Assembly: GCA_963575745.1 (NCBI GenBank)
Contig: CAUYUJ010003571.1
Coordinates: 1-64,000 of the forward strand
Origin: Prorocentrum cordatum
Taxonomy: Eukaryota; Sar; Dinophyceae; Prorocentrales; Prorocentraceae
Direction of reading: 5' to 3'
Length of the DNA: 64,000 nt
How positions within the stretch are numbered: the stretch's first letter is position 1; each line of letters opens with the position of its first letter. Below the pieces are notes generated by a model, which saw only the letters and a program-made list of their open reading frames with translations, made no database searches and was not told the DNA's origin. Positions 52,431 to 62,469 of the stretch are shown here, piece after piece. The position numbers and the translations under genes were made by a program.

Positions 52431-53478
52431 CCAAAGCTTCAATTCACCCTTTTCCCATAGTGGCAGTGGCGGCGGCCCACTCGCCAGGGTATGAGGCCAC
52501 GAGGGCCTCTCCTCCTTTTCATGTGATGCCTTCACGGGCGTCCCCCGGGTCAAGGACGGGATCCCTCGTCCGCAAGCGGGCGTAGGGCCCACCGAGGGGT
52601 CTACCCTACCACGATGAGAGATATCTGTGACAAGATCAAGAGCAAGGAGTCTGTTTTTGGATGGTACAAGCTTTGGAATCGCAGGGTGAGGATGCACCTC
52701 GCAGCGAGGGTGTTTCCCATCGCGTTTCCGAATGCACACGCCTACTCAAGCGACCTGGGGGCCACTTGCGGGGTCCACCGAGCTTGGGGAGGTTTGTGCC
52801 TCCCTTGGGTGGTGGTGTGGTCATGAGCTGAGGCAGCGGTAGCTGGGTGTGGCAGCTTGGGCAGAAGAGGCGGTAGGTGGAGGAGTGTGGCATGCCTAAA
52901 GTCAGGCTGTGGTGCGCTGTATGCAAAGGTTGCCCGATGATCGGTACGGTGGCTAGATGTGATGCATCCGCGGCCGCCTAGGCCATTGCCAGGGCGGCCT
53001 GTGACAAGTCCCCTCGATCTCCCCCCCCCACCTGTAGCCCCAGACACCGACCAATCCCCCTCCACAAAAGAGGGGTGAGGGGAGGCAAGGGAGATGAAGC
53101 GGGGAGAAGGGTGGGGGCGCAGTTCCCGAGCTACTCGCGGTTGATCCCCGTGGTGCAGCCATGGTTGGTACTTGCGGTGGATGTCGTGGTAGTTGTTGGG
53201 CGCTGTGGTGCGCTCGAAATAGATATCGTGTTTTGTGAAGCCGAAGTGGAACACGGGCTCCAGTACGCTGTCGACGGAGTCGCTTATGTCAGGCAGGCGA
53301 TCTTATTTTGGATCTTGCCGTGGGTGTAGACGTGGCCCCTCGCTGGGGACGAGATTAACGTTTCAGGTTGTGGATGTCGGTGTATATCGCGGGCCTGATG
53401 TGGCCGCGCTTGGCCGCCGCCGTGAAAATCCGACGGCCTGTGCCTCGGGAGGGGCGGGTTCTGGTGCAGGCCAATCGT
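52431..53478. other. Unique DNA, possible exons but none firm
   Basis: A plus frame at 52614-52826 (MRDICDKIKSKESVFGWYKL...) and a minus frame at about 53125-53254 (IYFERTTAPNNYHDIHRKYQ) read like protein, but neither has clear splice partners or a recognisable family. Confidence 0.3.
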
Positions 53479-53482
53479 TATC

Positions 53483-54135
53483 CTCCCCCCCCTCCCCCTC
53501 CTCCTCCTCCTCCTCCTCCTCCTCCTCCTCCTCCTCCTCCTCCTCCTCCTCCTCCTCCTCCTCCTCCTCCTCCCCACCTCCTCCTCCTCCTCCTCCTCCT
53601 CCTCCTCCTCCTCCTCCTCCTCCTCCTCCTCCTCCTCCTCCTCCTCCTCCTCCTCCTCCTCTCCTCCTCCTCCACCTCCTCATCCTCCCACACCTCCTCC
53701 TCCTCCTCCTCCTCCTCCTCCTCCTCCTCCTCCTCCTCCTCCTCCTCCTCCTCTCCTCTCCTCCTCCTCCTCCTCCCCTTGCCTCGAAGCAGCGGACCAA
53801 GTTTCGCGTCGGTGCGCCGAGCCTCGTGCCCCTCCCCCTCCGTCGGCGGCTTATGGGTGAGCAGGCACCAAGAGGCAAGAAAGAGAGAGAGAGAGAGAAG
53901 AAAGGGGATGACACAGGTGCTTCCTCCTCCCACACCTCCTCCTCCTCCTTCCTCCTACCTCCTCCTCCTTCCCCTCTCCTCCTCCTCCTCCTCCCCTTCC
54001 ACCTCCCTCCTCCTCCTCCACCTTCCTAATTCCACCTCCTCCTCCTCCTCCTCCTCCTCCCCCTCCTCTCTCCTCCCTCCTCCTCCTCCTCCCTCCCCCC
54101 CGCCCCCCGCCCTCCTCTCCCCCGCCTCCCCCACC
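53483..54135. repeat. (CTC)n complex
   Basis: Nearly pure CTC 53490-53775, unique 53780-53920, then irregular CTC to 54130. Opposite-strand frames read poly-Gly, Glu or Arg. Confidence 0.95.
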
Positions 54136-54740
54136 ATGGCCCGCGCCCTCCTCTCCTGCCCTCTCTGCTCCCTCCCGCTCTTCTCCTTCCTCGCCCCCCA
54201 GGCCCGCCTCCCTGTGCAGCCTCGCCCGGCCCGCGGGCCCGCGGATGCCACCCACGCAGGGGCAAGTGCCACTGGTGGAGATGGGCGCGGCCCTGCCCTG
54301 CCCTTCCCGGTCCTCTCTCGGCCCTCGTGCTCCTCTTGCCTCGTCGCCTCTCCGTGGAGCGAGAATGGGGTCCTCCGTGAAGCGCGTCCTGGGGCCCCCG
54401 GGGGCCGCCTCCAAGGACCAGCGCATCATCCGAGGCTGCTCCTGGACGGCTCCGTGCGACCCGCGAGCGGCGAGAAGCTCCGGAGGCCGCCGAGCCGAGG
54501 CCCCGCCCCTCCAGCACCCCGCCTCCTTCACGCCTGCCCCCGGCGCTCCTCGTCGCCCTTCATCCCCTTCCGATGCATGTTCGTGTTTTCCTACGTGCCA
54601 GATCCAAGCAACCCAGAGGCCATGGCCTCCCCCATCTGGCCTTCATTCGGCCCCGGTAGTCGTTCGCTGCGGTGGTTCGTTCGTTTGTCCGTGCCCCCCG
54701 CCAGGCGCCGCCGCCGCGTTCTGCGAGCGGGCGCTGTCGC
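54136..54740. other. GC-rich DNA, no gene recognised
   Basis: Several overlapping Pro/Arg/Ala frames; nothing recognisable. Confidence 0.4.
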
Positions 54741-54744
54741 CTCG

Positions 54745-54756
54745 ACGTCGTCGTCA

Positions 54757-54787
<31 letters not shown>

Positions 54788-54885
54788 TTTCATTCGTTAT
54801 CTCGTTATCTCGTTCCTTCGCTCGTTCGTTCTTTCGCTCCTTCGTTCCTTCGTTCGGTCGTTCGGTCGTTCGTTCGTCCCCCCCG
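54745..54885. repeat. (GTC)n then (TTCG)n-like tract
   Basis: GTC triplets 54745-54787, then CGTT/TTCG tetramers (TCGTTCGTTC, TTCGGTCG) to 54880. Confidence 0.9.
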
Positions 54886-55132
54886 CCGCTTGTGGTTGGG
54901 GTTGGGCCCGCTTCCGCGACCCCCGCCCCGCAGGAGCCGTGGGCCGCCGCCCCGCCGCGCATGGCCGGGGCGGCGCTCCCCGCGGGCCGCGGCGAGGCCT
55001 CCGCGCTGCAGCCGCAGCGGCTTGGGCGTCGAGCGGCGGCGGCGAGGGGGAAGATCAAGCAGCCTGCTCCTCCCTCCCTCCTCCTCCTCTTCCCTTCCCC
55101 CTCCTCCTCCCTTCCTCCTCCTCCTCCTCCTC

Positions 55133-55232
55133 NNNNNNNNNNNNNNNNNNNNNNNNNNNNNNNNNNNNNNNNNNNNNNNNNNNNNNNNNNNNNNNNNNNN
55201 NNNNNNNNNNNNNNNNNNNNNNNNNNNNNNNN
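55133..55232. other. Assembly gap, exactly 100 N
   Basis: The left edge ends in CTC microsatellite; the right edge is unique sequence. True size unknown. Confidence 1.
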
Positions 55233-56515
55233 CACTTCCGACTGCAGATTCCGAGTTTGAGGCACGCGGGAGTAGCAACCAAGAGTTCTCGCCTTGCTTC
55301 AAGCTGGGCGTTTTCTATGCCTCCCACTAAAGCGCAGCTCGATAACGCAGGCCTGCAAGCCTTAAACCTGTATCGCGCCCCGCACAACTGACAGGCAGCG
55401 AGACCGCGGACCGGAGATAGAGAAAAGGCCGACTCCCACGACGTCGGAGGGACACAAGGAACTGCGCAGCCCGCAACGGTGGGCGCAAAGGATGTACTAT
55501 CTACCCCAAGGCTCACGCAGCCCTCAAAAGGCGGCCAATCAGCATTGTGGCTGTCACGGACGCGTCAGGGTAGACGTCATCCAAGGGTTCCGACGACGAG
55601 AATGTGCCGCGTGGCTCCTCAAAGGTCTGGACCCCTACCTGGGGACCAGGGGACCAGCTGCTCATCCTGAGCCATATTCTGATTGCCCTGGGTCCAGGTA
55701 AGGGCCCCGGATGTAAACAAAACAGGAGTCGTCCCGCCATGATGCTGTGACAACGCGGGGACGTCAAAACTGATCACAACTCGGCGCGAACCGAGTCTAA
55801 CCCATCCTCCTCCGCAGACGCGGCGTCTACTGCTGCCACGGTCGCGCCCCCTCGTCAGGCCGATCCTTCTTCTGCTGCCTCCTCTCCTCCCTCCTCCGCC
55901 TGTCTCCCCCGCTCGTGCTTCTCATCCTTTACTTATTCCCTCTACTCCTCACCCCTATTCTCCTCAGTCTTTCTCGTCCTCCTCCTCTCCTCGTCCACCG
56001 TGTCTCTTCACTCACGAACGACTTCTCCCTGCCGCACCCCCAGGCGTGGCAGTAGGGCGGGCCGGGCGCCTCGCCCGAAACACGACGCGTGCGACGGCTT
56101 CACGGATGGGGGGCGGCTGGCGCTAGAAATGCGGCCCTCGCGTGCGCGCAGCGCACATCTTCTGCCTTCAAGCACTGCAGCAACTGCAGAGATTGGGGAC
56201 GGGTGGCTTTCAAGCTACGGCTGGCGCGTCAGCGCCGCGCACACGTGTCTCGGGAGGCAGCTGCTTTCAAAGTGTGGGCCTCGATGTTGTGCCGCGCACA
56301 TTCGTCTTGAAAGTTCGCCTGTGATGTTTAATGACTCGTATGGCTGGATTCCTGGAATTGGTTTTTGGCTCGATTGAAAATGGTTAGGGCGCAACAGGTC
56401 ACATTGACTCGCGGTGTCCAAGGAACGGCGTTCTGGCAAAATTGAGGAATGTCGGAAGAAACAATCACAATGATTTGCGTCAGCGGAATCAGGATAGTCG
56501 TGCTCCGGCGCGACT
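55233..56515. other. Intergenic, no gene recognised
   Basis: Unique DNA with CTC-rich 55860-56000. A word CTGCAG...GCGCGC-CGCGCACA recurs loosely at 56145-56300. Nothing firm. Confidence 0.4.
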
Positions 56516-56519
56516 GAGG

Positions 56520-56855
56520 ATTCTCAGACGGTTGCCTTCCAGCGGGGCACTTCACGCGATGAAGAACAAAGTCTGGCATGGGACAGAGGACAAGAGAGCT
56601 CGGAACTCGGATGGAGAGTTTGTTGCGACGTGATGCTCAGCCGGTTTGCCTTCCAGTGGGGCACTCCCCGCGCTAAAGAACAAAGTCTGGCATGGAACCT
56701 AGGACCAGGGAGTTCGGAACTCGGATGGCGACTTTGCTGCGACAAGATGTTCGGACCAGTTTGTCTTCCAGTGGTGCACTTCCCGCGCTGAAGAACAACT
56801 CTAGCATGGGACCTACGACCAGGGAGTTCGGAACTCGGATGGACAGCTTGAAGGA
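56520..56855 (+). repeat. ~116-bp tandem repeat, three copies
   Basis: Units start near 56527, 56642 and 56758 with TTGCCTTCCAGTGGGGCAC, then GAAGAACAAAGTCTGGCATG and GTTCGGAACTCGGATGG. Period 115-117 bp. (GGA)n follows at 56852-56940. Confidence 0.9.
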
Positions 56856-57139
56856 GGAGGAGGAGGAGGAGGAGGAGGAGGAGGAGGAGGAGGAGGAGGA
56901 GGAGGAGGAGGAGTTTGGAGGAGGAGGAAGAGGAGGAGGCGACATCGTCGCTGCGTCGTGGGCCGCCCCCCCCCCCCCCCGAGGCGGAGCCGCGAAGGTG
57001 CCCGCCTGACCCGGGCGCCGCCGCCTCGAAGGCGAGGGCCACGCGCAGGTAGCAGCGCGTGGGGCGGTAGTGCCGGCGCCTCGCGCCCCCCGCGCACGGG
57101 ACGAAGCGGAGGCCTCCCAGGATTTCCCATATTTTGTTC

Positions 57140-57520
57140 GGGCATGGCCTCCTACATGGGATGCGCAAGACATACTTGTACTATACGTTCTCCTTGGAGG
57201 CGCGCGTCCGACACAAACATATAGTATGCCCATTTTGTGGTATATCGTTTCCCGAGCGGTGTGGCCAGACAGCGCCCGCCACGACGCATGTCTATAAGAT
57301 TCTTCGGTGCGCGCATCACCCCCGGGGGGGCGACGCACATATAGTAGAAGTATGTTGGGGCGACGCCGACTACAGGCGGACTCTGGCAGAACCGAAGAGT
57401 CAAACACAACCCAGAGGTCACGAGTCGTCGAGCAATCGTCCCCTGATCATTTTTGGGTGTTTTGTTGTGCTTTGCTCTTCTAGGGTTATTCCTCCCGTAG
57501 AGGGACATGCCCGACTTCAT
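57140..57520 (+). repeat. Cluster of GCCCGAC-type short modules
   Basis: Sequences of the pattern C(T)CC-TNNA/GGGG-ACRYGCCCGAC occur near 57147, 57193 (GGCGCGCGTCCGAC), 57325 and 57490 (CCGTAGAGGGACATGCCCGA), linked by ACATATAGTA-like words (57209, 57338). Same motif at about 59950, 60070, 61495 and 61690. Confidence 0.6.
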
Positions 57521-57721
57521 CCCAAATGGGGTCTGAATTTTGGACGCCCGAAATGGGCACGGAAAGAATGGGCACAATGCCCAACAGCAGTTGTTTTCCC
57601 GAACCAACAGCGGCCGCTAGTGGGCAGGCGGCCTTCTGTCTCAAATAGACACAGGCCGCGGCGGCGCGGACAGCGAGTCCTGTTCAAAAACAAAAATGAA
57701 CTGCTGGGCACTGTCCCCATT

Positions 57722-57780
57722 CTCCTCCTCCTCCTCCTCCTCCTCCTCCTCCTCCTCCTCCTCCCCCCCGTCCTCCTCCT
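57722..57780. repeat. (CTC)n
   Basis: CTC triplets. Confidence 0.95.
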
Positions 57781-58172
57781 CGATTCAACGATTCAACGAA
57801 TTGGTTCAAAGCCCATGCGCGGCACAGGAATGAACAAAACATATGGAAGGGGACTAGAGGCGCACCCAGGAGAAGAAGGAAGGCCGAGAGGAGGGTGGAA
57901 AGAGGGGGGACAGGAAGAAAGGTGCGTCCGAAATCCCTGGCGTGGGCGAGCCTCCTCTGCCCTGGCGGTGTCTGCTGCCCGCGCAACCAGGCAGCCAGGC
58001 CACACGGGCGGTGGGCGGGACGCGTGCCTCCACGGCACGTCGTCGCCGTCCGTCGTCGTAGCCGCCCCCCTCGTCCTCCCCCCCTTCCTTCCCCCGAGAA
58101 TTCTGCAAGCTATGGCGGTGAAGCCTGCTCGACATTCAGCTTGGGGGAATGGGGGAGGAGGTGCAGAGACCC

Positions 58173-58860
58173 TCAGCACTCGAAAAGGACCTTACCTCTT
58201 CGCTGTTTAGGGAGTCCGAGGCCTGTACGGCCCTGACTTGCAGACCTCACTTGGCGTCCTCCTTGGGAACGCCATGCTGGACGGCAGGGCAGGGGCGGCT
58301 TGCCGCAGGCTCTCCTGGTGAGGCTCGTGGCGAAAAGGTGCGCTAGCTCATTCTTGGACGCATCACTCACCCGCAAGGCCTGGAGGCGGGCTTTGACCGC
58401 GAGCGAGAACGGATCCTCGGTGGTCGGGATGGCGGTCCTGAGTTTGAGCTGATCACCGTCGGCTGCACCAGCGGACTCCTCCTGAGCACCCTCCAGTTCC
58501 ACCCCCGTCTGCGGGGCAGCTCCTGGAGGCGGCTGCGGTTTCAAGTCCAAGGCCGAAGCGGCGTTGTAGTTGAAGCTTCCAACCTCCGAGGCCTCTTCAG
58601 TGGAGAGGACGTCGTACTGGTCAGATGCCTGCTCGTCTTTGGCTGCGCCAGCAGATATTGAGGCCCCGCCTGCCATGACCTCGCCAGCAATGGTCATCGT
58701 GCTCTGGTTGACCTTCGGGGCGAGGAGGCTGAGAATGTCTGCTCGCAGCGTAAGAAGAATGTCCTTGATGTCTTCCAGCACTTTAGGATTCGGGGCGACA
58801 TCCTCCTCCGGTTGGGCACCCGTCGATGTCGAAAAACTCGGGTTGGGCACCCGTCGATGT
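58173..58860 (-). CDS. Hypothetical protein, second part of a minus-strand gene
   Basis: The minus-strand frame reads STSTGAQPEEDVAPNPKVLE, then DIKDILLTLRADILSLLAPK, an acidic linker, and LRTAIPTTEDPFSLAVKARL...NELAHLFATSLTRR, to a stop at 58173. The composition is balanced and helical. It is in a different frame from the upstream part (58864-59415), but the two share the words STSTGAQPE across a 31-bp tandem duplication, so they were probably one gene. The part after LTRR (about 58173-58320) is Arg/Gly-rich and may be intron or past the true end. No family recognised. Confidence 0.45.
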
Positions 58861-58872
58861 CGACTAGCTGGA
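58818..58872. repeat. 31-bp tandem duplication inside a gene
   Basis: GTTGGGCACCCGTCGATGTC is present twice, 31 bp apart, the first copy followed by GAAAAACTCGG. Thirty-one is not a multiple of 3, so it shifts the minus-strand frame. Confidence 0.9.
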
Positions 58873-59415
58873 GGCCTTGCTCCGACCGATCTGCTGGGAC
58901 ACAATACTTTCCGTAGCCTGGTGTTTAAGCTCCCGCTTGAACAGCTCGCTCTCCTCGTCGAGGGCAACGTCCTCAGAGGAGGCCGACTCCATGGAGATGC
59001 CACCACCGCTGCCCTCCATGAGCGGCTTGCGAAGAGCCTGCAGCACCTTCTGCGGCAAACTTGCGGCTGGTGGATGGGCCACCGCGCGCCGCCCCTGCCG
59101 CCAGAGCACGAAGTCCTTCGCGAGGTCATTCTGTCTCCGTTGCACCAAGCCTCGCCGAACGTCCTCCGTCTGGACCTTCCTGTCGAGGCCGAGGCAACCC
59201 TGCGCCTCGTCCAGCACGGACTGGAACTCCTTGAGCTGCTGCATCTCTCCCTGCCCGCCGAGCTTGGCCGTGAGCTCTGCCGCCTCCTGGACGGACCGGA
59301 CCGCACGTGGGCCACGCACGAACCATGCCGGACAGGGATGCCACCACCGCGCACCATGCCGGGCCTTGTGGGTAAAGCCGCGCACCTGGAGGGTCGCAGC
59401 GCCGTATGAAGACAA
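58864..59415 (-). CDS. Hypothetical protein, first part of a minus-strand gene (183 aa)
   Basis: The minus-strand frame has an ordered helical body: EAAELTAKLGGQGEMQQLKE, FQSVLDEAQGCLGLDRKVQT, EDVRRGLVQRRQNDLAKDFV, SLPQKVLQALRKPLMEG and ELFKRELKHQATESIVSQQI. It is Gln/Glu/Lys/Arg-rich and coiled-coil-prone, ending GRSKASS and TAG at 58864-58866. The first ~35 residues after the start at 59415 are less convincing and the true 5' end may lie upstream in another exon. No domain recognised. The two overlapping alternative minus frames are Arg/Ser-rich shadows. Confidence 0.5.
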   Translation of the reverse strand: MSSYGAATLQVRGFTHKARHGARWWHPCPAWFVRGPRAVRSVQEAAELTAKLGGQGEMQQLKEFQSVLDEAQGCLGLDRKVQTEDVRRGLVQRRQNDLAKDFVLWRQGRRAVAHPPAASLPQKVLQALRKPLMEGSGGGISMESASSEDVALDEESELFKRELKHQATESIVSQQIGRSKASS

Positions 59416-59474
59416 GTGCAGTAAGTGAACTGAAAGAGTCTTTAGCCCAAATGGCTACGGACCCTTCCTCCTCC

Positions 59475-59818
59475 TCCATCTTCCCCTCGTCCTCCTCCTC
59501 CTCCTCCTCCCCCCCTAACCTCCCCCTCCCCCTCCCCCTCCCCCTCCCCTCCCCCTCCCCCTCCCTCCCCCTCCCCTCCTCCTCTCCTCCTCCTCCTCTC
59601 CTCCTCCTCCTCCTCCTCCTCTCCTCACCTCTCTCCTCCTCCTCTTCCTATCCTCCTCCTCCCTCCCCTCTCCTCCTCCTCCCCTCATCCTCCTCCTCCT
59701 AATCTCCTCATCCTCCTCCCTCCTCCTTCTCCTCCTCCTCTCCGCCTCCTCCTCATCCTCCCTCCTCCTCCTCCTACTCCTCCTCTCCTCCTCCTCCTCC
59801 TCCTCCTCCTCCTCTCGT
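59475..59818. repeat. (CTC)n / (CCCCTC)n complex
   Basis: CCCCTC units 59520-59580, then CTC triplets to 59815. Confidence 0.95.
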
Positions 59819-59944
59819 TCGTGCAGAGACCACGGCTTTTTCCTCGCGGTGCCGCGGGCGGCGACCCCGGCGCCCATCCCCTTGCGAGCGGCGAGCGCGT
59901 CGCCTCGCTCCGCGCGGCGGGGAGGGCCCGCTCACGCGGGAACG

Positions 59945-60105
59945 GTCCAGTCGGGCCTGTCCCTCCGCAGGGGGAAGGTTCCAAACTATAAAAAATAGTT
60001 TGTGGGCGATTTGCTCGGATCTGTTTCGGGCACTTCTGGGGGGTACTCTCAATCTGTCGTCGACAAAAACCCGCCTGTAGGGGGACACGCCCGACCTAGG
60101 GGAAC
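59945..60105. repeat. Pair of facing GCCCGAC-type modules with hairpin
   Basis: A reverse copy (GTCGGGCCTGTCCCTCCGCA, 59950-59970) and a forward copy (CCGCCTGTAGGGGGACACGC then CCGAC, 60071-60095) face each other. Between them is a hairpin CAAACTAT 59982-59989 / ATAGTTTG 59995-60002 with an A5 loop. Confidence 0.7.
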
Positions 60106-60299
60106 GGGGCCGATGCACCTCATCATGTCTGGACTCCCTCCAGGCGCCACTCCAACGCGGTGCGGTGCACAGTCTGTTGGCTCCAAATGGCCAGACACGC
60201 GTGCACCGTGCCGTTCCTGGGTCGAGGGTGCACGACGCATCGGGAGCCCTCCACGTGGCGCGGTGCACAGAAGTCGTCCGCGGAGATGGTGACGAACGA

Positions 60300-60425
60300 T
60301 CAACACGCATCCATACCCATAGGGGGGACGGAATGAGCTATGGGTGCGTCTTGTCTGAAAGGGGTCCCCGCTCGAACGGGAGCCTCCCCAGGGGTCCGAC
60401 AACCCGCACCCATACCCATAGCCTG
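60300..60425. repeat. Imperfect foldback with CATACCCATA words
   Basis: GCTATGGGTGCG (60339) is inverted as CGCACCCATACCCATAGC (60405-60422); TTGTC/GACAA and AGGGGTCC/GGGGTCCG add to the stem. CCATACCCATAG also occurs at 60309. Confidence 0.65.
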
Positions 60426-60584
60426 TCCTTCTCCCTCCGACCTCCCTACGTGTATGGGTGTGAGTTGTTCGCTCGTCAGATAAACTTTGGCCGTTGACGC
60501 CAGGGGGCTGGGGAGTGGATGGCGCGTCGCGCTGAAGCGCGGCGGGCCAGAGCCCGTGGAGCGACACGCTACCCAAAAATTCCC

Positions 60585-60730
60585 CACCGTGGATGGGGTC
60601 GGAGCATCGCGCCGCATCGGCGATGCATCGGCGAGGCATCGCCAATGCGTTCGCGAGGCACCGGCGACGTCGGCGGTGCATCGGCGCCGTCGACATGGAG
60701 AAATCGCCGCATCGCCGATGCCGACACTCG
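60585..60730 (+). repeat. GCATCGGCGATGC palindromic-word module, copy 2
   Basis: GGATGGGGTCGGAG then CGCGCCGCATCGGCGATGCA and further CATCGGCG/CATCGCC words to CATCGCCGATGCCGAC. Opposite orientation to 35150-35300. Confidence 0.75.
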
Positions 60731-61139
60731 GACCCACTTGGGAGGCAGCAGTCGTCGGCTCGAAGGGAGCCCGCTCCTCCTGGACGCGCCCCTGCGGCCA
60801 GCGTCGGTCCAAACCACCGGGCGGGGCCAGCCTGGCGCCCGAGAGCCTGTCTCAGGCGGCTGGGCACGCCTCCGCTCCGCCTGGAAGTGGGGGAACCAAG
60901 AGGTACCGATACCAAAGGCGAGAGCCTTCCAAGAGACCCCCGAAGGGGAAAACGAGGAAGGGGTTGCGGCATGGGTATCCTTCCCTCCTCTGAGGAAGAG
61001 CTGCAAGCGAACCTCCTGGGGCGGAGGACGCCGCACCGGAATCACCGGACGCGCCGATCGGCAGAGGGGCGGGGGGAGACCAGCCCCCCGCGCACGCCCG
61101 AGGTCAAAGCCCCTTCCTGCTACCCCACCCTGCCCTGCC

Positions 61140-61320
61140 CCTCCTCCTCCTCCTCCTCCTCCTCCTCCTCCTCCTCCTCCTCCTCTTCCTCCTCCTCGTT
61201 CGTTTCTCCTCCTCCTTCTCCTCCTCCTCCTCCTCCTCTTGCCGTTCATCCTCCCCTTTCCTCCTCCTCCTCCTCCTCCTCCTCCTCCTCCTCCTCCTCC
61301 TCCTCCTCCTCCTCCTCCTG
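61140..61320. repeat. (CTC)n complex
   Basis: CTC triplets in two blocks, 61140-61245 and 61262-61318. Confidence 0.95.
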
Positions 61321-61330
61321 CATCGCGCAG

Positions 61331-61395
61331 GGCCGAAAGGAAGCTCCACAGGCCAGAGCGGTGCTCGCTTGGCCTGTGGAGCTGCTTGTTCGGCC
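61331..61395. repeat. Foldback with 14-bp perfect arms
   Basis: AGCTCCACAGGCCA 61342-61355 inverted at 61370-61383, flanked by GGCCGAA 61331-61337 / TTCGGCC 61389-61395. Confidence 0.85.
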
Positions 61396-61489
61396 TCGCG
61401 CGCCCGGGCGTTGGGCCCTGCGGCTCGGGGTGCTGGGCCTGGCGCGTCTGGGCTTCGGCCTCGCGCGTCGGTTGTTTGGGCCTCGCGTT

Positions 61490-61546
61490 AGGTCGGGCGT
61501 GTCCCCCTACAGGCGGATGTTGGGCCAAAAATGCAAAATAGTGAGA

Positions 61547-61602
<56 letters not shown>

Positions 61603-61720
61603 ATATATATATATATATACACACAATGTAAATAACCCAGAAATGTTCAAAATCGTCCCCAGACTATTTTTTCGACTATTTTTGAATATTCCGCCTGTGC
61701 AAGGACGTGCCCGACTCAAG
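61490..61720. repeat. Facing GCCCGAC-type modules around (TC)n/(TA)n
   Basis: Reverse copy GTCGGGCGTGTCCCCCTACA (61494-61513), (TC)n 61549-61599, (TA)n 61600-61620, then forward copy CCGCCTGTGCAAGGACGTGC followed by CCGAC (61690-61714). Same facing layout as 59945-60105. Confidence 0.7.
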
Positions 61721-62465
61721 CCTTGCGCGTCGGCTGCTTGGACACTGCGCGTGGGGGCCTCGAGGCCCACGAGAGGATCCCACGACGAGCCAGAGAGCTC
61801 TCCCGAGGCGGATTCGGGAAAGGCGCCCGGACATGTCAAGAGCGCCCCCAGACTGGCCAAGAAGTATCAAAGCACACGTCGTTAATTTCTAATTGTTCCT
61901 GGCCCCCCAGTGGCCAGGAAGAGGCCCAGGACAGAAAAATTATAAATGAAAGGATTTTGGACCCCTAAAAAAAATCAAAGACCTCTCGAATAATTTGATA
62001 TGAGCAATGTGTACTTCGGGGGCGCCCCCGATGCGTTGCCAAAAAGCCCCAATCGCTCCCCCAAGAAGTACTTCAAACGCTCCCAAATTGTTCAAATGGC
62101 CCAGGATATGACACGTGACGACCTCCGACACCCTGTATCGAACAATCGCCACTCAACATGATGCGCTGGTTCGGTGGGGGACCTGCCGCGGCCAGCCGGA
62201 TATGGATACTGTGGAGAATTTTGAAAACGGTGTCTTTTCATCCCGCGGCCCCTCTGCACCATTTCCCTCCCCTCCTTTCTCATCATCATCCTTTTCCTGT
62301 CCCTCCTCCTCTCCTCCTCTGAACTCCTGCTCACTTCCCTCATCCTCTTTAATCAACATGTTCCTCTACTGCTTGTCGTCCTACACCTCCTCCTCCTCCA
62401 TCTCGCTCGCTCGCTCGTGGCGTTCGCTCCAATGTCGGCGGAGCCAGTGGCTCCCTTCTGCGGGC
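61721..62465. other. Intergenic, no gene recognised
   Basis: Contains the near-palindrome GTGGGGGCCTCGAGGCCCAC (61752-61771). Otherwise A/T-richer unique DNA. Nothing coding seen. Confidence 0.4.
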
Positions 62466-62469
62466 GCTG

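Noticed and set aside
58173-59357. Single 394-codon minus frame as one gene
   Set aside because: Its N-terminal two thirds (above about 58870) is Arg/Ser shadow sequence, while the other minus frame there (58864-59415) reads as ordered protein.
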